NCBI GenBank assembly: GCA_031275515.1 | Contig: JAISOQ010000293.1 | Location: 1 to 5,532, forward strand | From: Treponema sp. | GTDB taxonomy: Bacteria > Spirochaetota > Spirochaetia > Treponematales > Breznakiellaceae | Reading direction: 5' to 3' | DNA length: 5,532 bases | Shown here: positions 1 to 5,532 of the stretch, piece by piece | Position numbering within the stretch: the stretch's first letter is position 1 | Layout: every line of letters starts with the position of its first letter | Translations under genes and position numbers: made by a program | The notes under the pieces: model-generated | Told to the model about the DNA's origin: nothing | The model's input: the letters and a program-made list of their open reading frames with translations, nothing else | The model's database searches: none

Positions 1-13
1 CCTTTTTTCCTCT

Positions 14-1555
14 TTGGCAAAAAAACCGGCAGCCTGTTTATTGTTCGGTCTTTCCCTCTTTCTTCCCGCATGCGTCCGTTCCGGCGGAAAGGAGGGCGCG
101 GATACCCCGCCTTTGGGGAGGGGGCCTGACAGTTTGATTATCGCCGTGGCGTCTGAACCCGCGACCTTCGATCTCCACTACGCGGCGTCTATGGTGGAAG
201 GCTGGGTCGGCAACAATATTTATGACGGCCTTTTATTTTTTGATGACCAGGGGAATATAGAACCCTTGCTGGCGGAGGATTACCGGATCTCTCCCGACGG
301 GCTTACCTATACCTTCCGTTTAAGGAAGGGGGTAAAATTCCACAATGGCGAGGAGTTAACTTCCCGGGATGTGGCCTTTACCATTGAGTACGGAAAGAGC
401 GCTCCCAACGCCAGCCTCCTCTGCGGCATGATCCGTGATGCGGCCCTTCCCGATGAATACACGATCATTCTTACCTTAAAAGAGCCTATGGCATCTTTTC
501 TTTCCGAATTCGCGGGAAACCAGTTTTCCATATACAACGAGAAAGCGGTGAAAGAGGCGGAGAACTACGGCAGTTTTCCTGTCGGTACGGGGGCTTACCG
601 CTTTACCGGACGCCGCGCCGGAGTGGACCTCTCCTTCGAAGCCTTCTCCGGTTATTTCCGCGGGGAGCCGCCTATAAAACATCTTGTGTTCCGCGTTATC
701 CCCGATGATTTTACTGCGGCGGTTGCCCTTGAAACCGGCGAGGTAGACCTTATCATGGCCCTCTCGGGTCCAGCCGCAGTATCCCTGCGGGACAAGGATG
801 ACATTGTTGTGAGTTCCGATCCGTCTGCCAGGGTGAATTATGTTGCCATGAACACCGAAAGGCCCCCCTTTAATGATGTAAACCTCCGCCGGGCGGTGAA
901 TTACGCCTTGGACCGGGAGACCATACGGGGCATTGTGTACGAAGGGGGAGGAAACGTCAAGGATTACATGGCCCTTCCCTGGATGGCGGCGTTTGCGGAG
1001 CCGGAGACCCGGTACGCCTATGATCCCCTCAGGGCGGCGGCCCTGGCGCAGGAAGCGGGAGTTTCCCCGGAGAAATCTGCGGAAGCGACCCTTATAGCCG
1101 CCGCTTCTTCACGCCAGGCCGCAGAAATTGTGCGGCAGAACCTGGCCGTTCTGGGTATTAACATCACCCTGGATATTTTGGAATTCAACGCATGGATTGC
1201 GCGGTATTACCGGGGAGATTATCAGATCGCCTGCGGGGGCCATTACATGAATATAAAAGATATGAACTATCTCGGCCTCTTCTATGAGTCGGCCAACATA
1301 AACCAGGGTAATTCCGCCAGATACAGCAATCCCTTAGTAGACGAGCTTTTTGCGGAAGGCCGGCGTGAACTTGAGACCGAAAAGAGGAGGGCGCTTTACA
1401 AGCGCATCGCGGACATTGTTCAGGACGACGCTCCCTATGCGGTCTTCGCCAATCCTCCGGTCATCAGGGCATACCGCCGGAACCTGCGTATTGCCCATAC
1501 TTACTCCCACAGTATTTATGTCAGAGACATCTCCTGGGACAATGCGGCTTATTAG
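14..1555 (+). CDS. Substrate-binding lipoprotein of a Dpp/Opp-type ABC importer (SBP family 5); N-terminus uncertain
   Basis: This is the extracytoplasmic receptor that captures the ligand (probably short peptides) and hands it to the two permeases encoded next. Counting from the TTG at 14 it has 513 residues, close to E. coli DppA (535). Residues 1-20 look like a lipoprotein signal: a Lys-Lys start, a hydrophobic stretch and Leu-Pro-Ala-Cys with the lipidated Cys at 20. A Gly/Pro-rich tether (21-40) follows. The family hallmarks come next: the segment around 87-126 (AEDYRISPDG, then KGVKFHNGEELTSRDVAFT), PVGTGAYRF at 189-197, and LRRAVNYALDRETIRG at 291-306. The Pro before Ala-Cys is unusual for a lipobox. 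No Shine-Dalgarno precedes the TTG, and the frame stays open to the window edge, so translation may start further upstream and the gene may be cut. Family membership is firm; the ligand is unknown. Confidence 0.93.
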   Translation: MAKKPAACLLFGLSLFLPACVRSGGKEGADTPPLGRGPDSLIIAVASEPATFDLHYAASMVEGWVGNNIYDGLLFFDDQGNIEPLLAEDYRISPDGLTYTFRLRKGVKFHNGEELTSRDVAFTIEYGKSAPNASLLCGMIRDAALPDEYTIILTLKEPMASFLSEFAGNQFSIYNEKAVKEAENYGSFPVGTGAYRFTGRRAGVDLSFEAFSGYFRGEPPIKHLVFRVIPDDFTAAVALETGEVDLIMALSGPAAVSLRDKDDIVVSSDPSARVNYVAMNTERPPFNDVNLRRAVNYALDRETIRGIVYEGGGNVKDYMALPWMAAFAEPETRYAYDPLRAAALAQEAGVSPEKSAEATLIAAASSRQAAEIVRQNLAVLGINITLDILEFNAWIARYYRGDYQIACGGHYMNIKDMNYLGLFYESANINQGNSARYSNPLVDELFAEGRRELETEKRRALYKRIADIVQDDAPYAVFANPPVIRAYRRNLRIAHTYSHSIYVRDISWDNAAY

Positions 1556-1559
1556 GAAG
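1554..1559 (+). promoter_or_regulatory. Ribosome binding site of the first permease gene
   Basis: AGGAAG overlaps the TAG stop codon of the binding-protein gene and ends 5 bases before the ATG at 1565. Its position supports that start and suggests translational linkage of the two genes. Confidence 0.6.
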
Positions 1560-1564
1560 CGGAC

Positions 1565-2509
1565 ATGCTCCGGTATGTACTAAAACGGCTTTTTGTTTTT
1601 GTCCCTACGCTTCTTTGCGTTATTTTTATCATATACGCCGTCATGGACCTGACCCCCGGCGATCCTGCCCGCATCATCCTGGGGGAAAGGGCAGCGGAGG
1701 AACAGGTAGCGTTGCTGCGTGAAGAACTCGGCCTCAATAAGCCTCTGTTTATGCGGTACCTGCGCTATGTGTCCCGGGCCCTTAAAGGCGATCTCGGCTT
1801 TTCCTACAGCCGGAAAACGCCGGTACTCGACGATATTCTGCAGAAATTCCCCTATACCCTGACCCTGGCCGTGTGGGCGGCGCTGCTGAGTTCCCTCATC
1901 GGGGTTTCATTAGGCGTCCTCTCGGCGCTTAAGCCCCATTCCCCCTTGGATACGGTTTCTTCCCTGGTCTCCCTGTTCTTCGCATCCCTCCCCGGTTTTG
2001 TTCTTGGTATGCTGCTCATACTGGTTTTTTCCCTGCGCCTCCGTGTTCTGCCATCAGGCGGGGTATCTTCCTGGCGGCATTATGTCCTTCCTGTCGCCGC
2101 CCTCACGTTTCCTGCCGCGGCAGGAACGCTGCGCCTAACCCGGGCCATGATGATAGAAACACTGCGCAGGGATTATATACGCACCGCCCGCGCTAAGGGC
2201 GCCGGCGAAAGGGCTGTCGTTTTGAAACATGCCCTGAAAAATGCGCTCTCCCCGGTGATCGTCGATCTAGGTATGCACTTTGGCTACCTTTTGGGCGGCG
2301 CGGTAATCACGGAAACGCTGTTTGCCCTTCCCGGCCTGGGTTCCCACATCGTTGACGCCCTAAGGATGAAAGACGCCCCTGTAGTGCTGGCATCGGTAGT
2401 ATTTCTGTCGGCGTTTTTCAGCGCGGTCCTCCTTCTGCTGGACCTGGTTTGCGCCTTCCTGGATCCCAGGAGCCGGGCGCGGTATGCCGGCAGGGAAGGC
2501 GCCCGGTGA
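1565..2509 (+). CDS. dppB: DppB-type permease subunit of the ABC importer
   Basis: This integral membrane protein forms half of the transport channel. At 314 residues it is slightly shorter than E. coli DppB (339). It opens with the family's usual N-terminus (MLRYVLKRLF, then a membrane helix at about 9-28) and the periplasmic motif DLTPGDPAR at 28-36. Further likely helices lie near 98-122, 133-158, 173-195, 232-255 and 272-300. The cytoplasmic coupling (EAA-type) loop is at 204-230, with TARAKGAGERAV and KHALKNALSP, and it should dock on an ATPase domain. The motif GGAVITETLFALPGLG (244-259) and the ending DLVCAFLDPR are typical of the DppB/OppB/NikB/GsiC group. The ATG follows the upstream stop by 9 bases and has an AGGAAG site. 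The symbol reflects the family, not a proven dipeptide specificity. Confidence 0.93.
   Translation: MLRYVLKRLFVFVPTLLCVIFIIYAVMDLTPGDPARIILGERAAEEQVALLREELGLNKPLFMRYLRYVSRALKGDLGFSYSRKTPVLDDILQKFPYTLTLAVWAALLSSLIGVSLGVLSALKPHSPLDTVSSLVSLFFASLPGFVLGMLLILVFSLRLRVLPSGGVSSWRHYVLPVAALTFPAAAGTLRLTRAMMIETLRRDYIRTARAKGAGERAVVLKHALKNALSPVIVDLGMHFGYLLGGAVITETLFALPGLGSHIVDALRMKDAPVVLASVVFLSAFFSAVLLLLDLVCAFLDPRSRARYAGREGAR
2492..2499 (+). promoter_or_regulatory. Ribosome binding site that fixes the second permease start at 2509
   Basis: AGGGAAGG lies inside the end of the first permease gene, 9 bases before the ATG at 2509. It supports that ATG over the in-frame TTG at 2449, which would add 20 residues unlike the family and lengthen the overlap to about 60 bases. 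Confidence 0.6.
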
Positions 2510-3405
2510 TGAAAATCCTGAACCCGCCGCAAAACGGCCCGGCCTTTGTCCCCGGTCCCCGTCTCCGGCGTTCCTCGGCGGCGTGGGGCCGCTTTAAAAA
2601 GAACAAACCCGCTATGGCGGCATTGGCGCTATTCCTTGGGATGCTCGCTGTCCTGATCTTCGCGGATCTCCTTGCCCCTTACGAGAAAGGGATACGGTTG
2701 AATCCGGCGGCCCGCCTTGCGCCTCCCGGGGGGGAATACCTTTTCGGCGCCGACGAATATGGCCGGGATGTGTTTACCCGGGTCATACACGGCGGGCGGC
2801 TCTCCCTTTCTTTGGGCTTTGCCGCTTCCGCCGCCGCCATGCTCCTCGCCCTGATCCCCGGCTGCGCGGCTGGCCTTTTAGGGGGAGCGGCAGATGAAGT
2901 CATCACCCGGATCATGGATGCCTTTCTTTGCATCCCTTCGATACTCCTGTCTCTGGCGGCGGCGGCTGCTCTGGGGCCGGGATTCGGGAACCTTCTCATC
3001 GCCCTGGTGATCTCCCATGTCCCGGGTTTTACCCGGTTCGTCCGCTCGGTAACGCTCACCATCGTTGTAAACGATTATATTGAAGCCGCCAGAGCCTCCG
3101 GGACATCCGGCTTGGGAATCATAACCCGCCACATCCTGCGGAACGCCCTGGGCCCCATCCTTGTTCAAACCGCTTTCGCTTCGGCGCGTATCATCCTCAT
3201 TGCCGCCGGTCTCTCCTTCATCGGTCTTGGCGTCCGTCCCCCCGCTCCCGAATGGGGGGCCATGCTCTCCGAAGCCCGCCTTTTCCTGCGCCGCGCCCCG
3301 CACCTCATGTTCTTTCCTTCATCTGCCCTGGTCCTTTCTTCCTTCTCTCTCAACTTTTTGGGAGACGGCCTGCGGGACGCCCTGGACGTGCGCTTTGAGA
3401 CCTAA
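2509..3405 (+). CDS. dppC: DppC-type permease subunit of the ABC importer
   Basis: This is the second channel-forming membrane subunit, pairing with the DppB-type protein. It has 298 residues, essentially the length of E. coli DppC (300). A cytoplasmic N-terminal tail ending in RFKKNKPAM (28-36) leads into a first helix at about 36-55. The extracytoplasmic motif FGADEYGRDVFTRVIHGGR (79-97) is the hallmark of DppC/OppC/NikC/GsiD. More likely helices lie near 100-124, 137-155, 160-176, 215-240 and 266-284. The coupling loop is clear: EAARASGTSG at 192-201 followed by RHILRNALGPILV, where the usual HILPN is HILRN. The C-terminus LNFLGDGLRDALDVR is classic. The ATG shares one base with the previous stop (TGATG), so translation is probably coupled, giving balanced amounts of the two permeases. 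Confidence 0.94.
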   Translation: MKILNPPQNGPAFVPGPRLRRSSAAWGRFKKNKPAMAALALFLGMLAVLIFADLLAPYEKGIRLNPAARLAPPGGEYLFGADEYGRDVFTRVIHGGRLSLSLGFAASAAAMLLALIPGCAAGLLGGAADEVITRIMDAFLCIPSILLSLAAAAALGPGFGNLLIALVISHVPGFTRFVRSVTLTIVVNDYIEAARASGTSGLGIITRHILRNALGPILVQTAFASARIILIAAGLSFIGLGVRPPAPEWGAMLSEARLFLRRAPHLMFFPSSALVLSSFSLNFLGDGLRDALDVRFET

Positions 3406-3409
3406 GGAG
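3403..3409 (+). promoter_or_regulatory. Strong ribosome binding site of the fused ATPase gene
   Basis: TAAGGAG begins with the TAA stop of the DppC-type gene and ends 8 bases before the ATG at 3418. It is the closest match to the anti-Shine-Dalgarno sequence in the window and fixes the ATPase start. Confidence 0.7.
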
Positions 3410-3417
3410 CGGTTTTC

Positions 3418-5490
3418 ATGACGGCGGCGGAAATATTGCTTTCCGTGAGGGGCCTTAAAACGTATTTTTATACCCCCGCAGGGGTGGTGAAAGCCGTCGA
3501 CGGCCTTTCGTTTGATGTGAGAAAAGGCGAGACCCTCGGCGTCATTGGGGAATCCGGGTGCGGGAAGACCGCCGCCTGCCTGTCAGTGATGCGCCTTATC
3601 CCGGATCCTCCGGGCCGGCATGAAGGGGGAGAACTCTTTTTTCAGGGCCGGGACATACTCGCCATGAATGATATGGAACTGCGCTCCTTCCGGGGAGGCG
3701 GCGTTTCCATGATCTTCCAGGAACCCATGCCGGCCCTGAATCCCGTCCTCACCGTGGGGCATCAGATCGCCGAAGGAATACTGCTCCACAAAGGCACAGA
3801 CAGGGCCGAAGCGCGAAACCGTACCCTTGAATGGCTTGACCGGACTGGGTTCCGCCATCCCGAAAGGGCTGCCGGCAGTTACCCTTTCACCCTGTCGGGG
3901 GGTATGCGTCAGCGGGTGATGATTGCTATGGCCTTGGCAGCCGGTCCCAAACTCCTCATCGCCGACGAACCCGCGGCTTCTCTGGACATGACCACTCAGG
4001 CGCAAATACTGCGTCTTATTGGGGACCTGAAACGGGATGCCGGTCTTTCGTGTCTCTGTATCTCCCACGACCCGGAGGCGATGAGGGGATTTGCAGACAG
4101 GATTCTGGTGATGTACGCCGGACATCCCTGCGAGGCCGGTCCCGCAGAAGAACTGCTTGCCCGGCCCTTGCATCCGTATACAAGGGGGCTTATGGAAGCG
4201 GCGTTCCTAAGAAATGCCGCTTCCCCTGGTCTTACGGATGCCGCGCATGTTCCCCTAAGGCTCCCGGTCATTCCCGGACATGCGCCTTCTCTCCAGGATA
4301 TGCTCCAAGGCTGCCCTTTCCATCCCCGGTGTTCCCTGGCGGAAGAATCCTGCCGCAGGGATTTCCCGCCTCCCCGCAAAGCCGGAAAGGATTGGGAGGT
4401 CTGGTGCTGGCGGTATGGCGCTGCGGAGAACAGCAATTCTTTTTCTGCCGTCGGTAATACTATCCGTTCTGAAGGCAGGCACGACAGTAATACTACTGGA
4501 AATAAGGCGGCCGGCGTTGAAAATGACCTGTTAATTGAATTGAGGCATATAAAGAAACATTTTCTTCTTCCCGGCGGTTTCTTCCGGAAGACCGGCGATA
4601 CGGTACAGGCGGTGGACGATGTTTCCTTAGGCATACGGAGGGGATCAACCCTGGCGGTTCTGGGAGAATCAGGATGCGGAAAGACCACCCTTGGCAGGCT
4701 TGCGGTGAAGCTCCTTGAACCCTCTTCCGGCGTTCTTTTCTTTGACGGCAGGGATATTACCCATGTGCGGGGAAAGGAAGAACGCCATTTCCGGCGGAGA
4801 ACACAAATAGTATTTCAAGACCCTTTTTCGTCCCTGGACCCCCGGATGATGGTCTATGACATAATAGGGGAGGGGCTTAGGAACTACCGAATGGTCAAGA
4901 ACCGGCGGGAACTCCGGGACAGAGTAGTATTTGCGGCGGAAAAGTGCGGCCTCACCGGGGATCAGTGCGCCCTGTACCCCCATCAGTTTTCAGGCGGCCA
5001 GCGCCAGCGTATAGCCATTGCCAGGGCCTTGGCAGCGGAACCGGCTTTCATTGTCTGCGACGAAGCGGTCTCTGCCCTGGATGTCTCGGTCAGGGCTCAG
5101 ATCGTCAACCTCCTCAAAGACCTTCAGGATGAAATGAACCTCACCTACCTTTTTATGACCCACGATTTGCCTGCCGCGGAATTCATGAGCCGGGAAACGG
5201 CGGTGATGTACCTGGGGCGCATCGTTGAAAAGGGACCTTCCGCAGTCGTGTTTCACCGCCCCTTACATCCCTACACCCGCGCCCTCCTCGAATCAGTCCC
5301 CGCATCTTGCGGAACCCCGCGGCATGACTGGCCGCGCCCAGCCCCGCCTGGGGAGGCGCCGTCTCGTCACCTTCAGCAGGGATGCTGTTACGCGCCCCGC
5401 TGTCCCCGGGCCGGAAAGGAGTGCCGGAGGGAAGCGCCTGCATACCGGGAAGCGGAGCCGGGGCATTTTATTTCCTGTTTCCGCTCATAA
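3418..5490 (+). CDS. Fused DppD-DppF-type double ATPase of the ABC importer
   Basis: This single 690-residue chain holds both nucleotide-binding domains that power the importer at the cytoplasmic face. The N-terminal DppD-like half has Walker A GESGCGKT (44-51), Q-loop Q101, signature LSGGM (159-163), Walker B LLIADE ending at E184, D-loop SLD (188-190) and H-loop H217. The C-terminal DppF-like half has Walker A GESGCGKT (416-423), Q467, signature FSGGQ (524-528), Walker B ending at E549, and H582. Both ATP sites look complete. Each half ends in the oligopeptide-transporter C-terminal domain, with HPYTR at 252-256 and 617-621 and four cysteines: 299, 305, 312, 330 and 656, 662, 669, 687. A Ser/Asn/Thr-rich linker (about 335-369) joins the halves. 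No in-frame start codon with a ribosome binding site is visible at the junction, so this is a real fusion. E. coli GsiA (623) and YejF (529) are shorter fused relatives. Confidence 0.95.
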   Translation: MTAAEILLSVRGLKTYFYTPAGVVKAVDGLSFDVRKGETLGVIGESGCGKTAACLSVMRLIPDPPGRHEGGELFFQGRDILAMNDMELRSFRGGGVSMIFQEPMPALNPVLTVGHQIAEGILLHKGTDRAEARNRTLEWLDRTGFRHPERAAGSYPFTLSGGMRQRVMIAMALAAGPKLLIADEPAASLDMTTQAQILRLIGDLKRDAGLSCLCISHDPEAMRGFADRILVMYAGHPCEAGPAEELLARPLHPYTRGLMEAAFLRNAASPGLTDAAHVPLRLPVIPGHAPSLQDMLQGCPFHPRCSLAEESCRRDFPPPRKAGKDWEVWCWRYGAAENSNSFSAVGNTIRSEGRHDSNTTGNKAAGVENDLLIELRHIKKHFLLPGGFFRKTGDTVQAVDDVSLGIRRGSTLAVLGESGCGKTTLGRLAVKLLEPSSGVLFFDGRDITHVRGKEERHFRRRTQIVFQDPFSSLDPRMMVYDIIGEGLRNYRMVKNRRELRDRVVFAAEKCGLTGDQCALYPHQFSGGQRQRIAIARALAAEPAFIVCDEAVSALDVSVRAQIVNLLKDLQDEMNLTYLFMTHDLPAAEFMSRETAVMYLGRIVEKGPSAVVFHRPLHPYTRALLESVPASCGTPRHDWPRPAPPGEAPSRHLQQGCCYAPRCPRAGKECRREAPAYREAEPGHFISCFRS
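4454..4495 (+). repeat. Short direct repeat in the inter-domain linker of the fused ATPase
   Basis: The 9-base word GTAATACTA occurs at 4454-4462 and again at 4487-4495, 33 bases (11 codons) apart and in the same reading frame. It encodes related Asn-Thr pairs at residues 347-348 and 358-359. A second word, AAGGC, follows each copy at 4472-4476 and 4504-4508, 32 bases apart, hinting at a decayed tandem duplication. The second copy also sits in a small hairpin: CAGTA at 4485-4489 with TACTG at 4494-4498. Chance is a real alternative. Confidence 0.35.
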
Positions 5491-5521
5491 TCGGATTGCC
5501 GGGCATTTTGCGGAATTTTTC
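5479..5521 (+). terminator. Candidate weak rho-independent terminator overlapping the final stop codon
   Basis: TTCCGC at 5479-5484 is the exact reverse complement of GCGGAA at 5510-5515. The 25-base loop could hold a smaller CGG/CCG hairpin (5492-5494 with 5499-5501). Five T's follow immediately (5516-5520), and the sequence stays T-rich to the window end. The stem begins in the last codons of the ATPase gene and spans its TAA. The stem is short and the loop long, so this is only suggestive. A smaller alternative is GGAA/TTCC around TTT at 5512-5522, before another T-rich run. Confidence 0.35.
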
Positions 5522-5532
5522 CTATTTTTATT

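Noticed and set aside
19..25. Run of seven A's early in the binding-protein gene, possibly a slippery site or a sequencing indel
   Set aside because: The frame across it yields a sensible Lys-Lys signal peptide and continues without a break through the whole protein, so no frameshift needs to be invoked.
2449..2508. In-frame TTG giving a longer DppC-type protein
   Set aside because: It would add 20 residues with no family resemblance and a long overlap. The ATG at 2509 has an AGGGAAGG site at 9 bases and the common TGATG junction.
2679..3303. Minus-strand ORFs opposite the DppC-type permease gene
   Set aside because: Their low-complexity translations rich in Arg, Gly, Pro and Ala, and full overlap with a clear permease gene, indicate shadows rather than genes.
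4523..4534. ATG at 4523 as a separate start for the DppF-like half
   Set aside because: It is out of frame with the ATPase and reaches a TAA after three codons. There is no in-frame ATG at the joint, so the halves are made as one chain.
3583..4688. Long minus-strand ORFs (196 and 230 codons) opposite the ATPase gene
   Set aside because: They lie opposite strongly conserved ATPase motifs, their translations resemble no family I recognise, and they overlap each other. They are expected by-products of GC-rich coding sequence.
5461..5509. GGGCATTTT occurring at 5461-5469 and 5501-5509
   Set aside because: A single 9-base match 40 bases apart, partly in coding sequence and with no further copies, is compatible with chance and shows no wider repeat structure.

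Overview
This window holds one compact, single-strand operon for a dipeptide/oligopeptide/nickel-type (Dpp/Opp, PepT family) ABC importer. It has four genes on the + strand with almost no intergenic space: a substrate-binding lipoprotein (whose N-terminus may lie off the left edge), a DppB-type permease, a DppC-type permease, and one long ATPase that carries both the DppD-like and DppF-like nucleotide-binding domains in a single chain. I see no RNA gene, insertion sequence, CRISPR array or gene on the minus strand. The long antisense ORFs lie entirely over the conserved domains and look like by-products of a GC-rich coding sequence.

Organism: the DNA is moderately GC-rich (upper 50s percent by eye, not computed). 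The binding protein looks like a lipoprotein with a relaxed lipobox (Leu-Pro-Ala-Cys), and the genes use AGGAAG/AAGGAG-type ribosome binding sites. This would fit a spirochaete such as a Treponema-like host-associated bacterium, or another anaerobe that anchors its binding proteins by lipid. The taxonomic call is a weak inference.

Layout: 1-1555 binding protein; 1565-2509 first permease; 2509-3405 second permease, sharing one base with the preceding stop (TGATG); 3418-5490 double ATPase; 5479-5521 a candidate weak terminator straddling the last stop codon. The longest space between genes is 12 bases. No promoter is visible, because the first gene already runs off or nearly off the left edge.

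How it works: the lipoprotein would capture the ligand outside the cytoplasmic membrane and deliver it to the DppB/DppC channel. The two ATPase domains bind the EAA loops of the permeases on the cytoplasmic side and hydrolyse ATP. Both ATPase halves have every standard catalytic motif, so both ATP sites should be competent. The ligand cannot be read from the sequence; short peptides are the default guess, with nickel, glutathione or glycosides as alternatives in this superfamily.

The most notable point is the fused ATPase. Each half keeps its own C-terminal four-cysteine motif with identical spacing (C-x5-C-x6-C-x17-C), and the halves are joined by a Ser/Asn/Thr-rich linker containing a small degenerate repeat. 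Otherwise this is an ordinary transport operon, and I found no sign of a new system.
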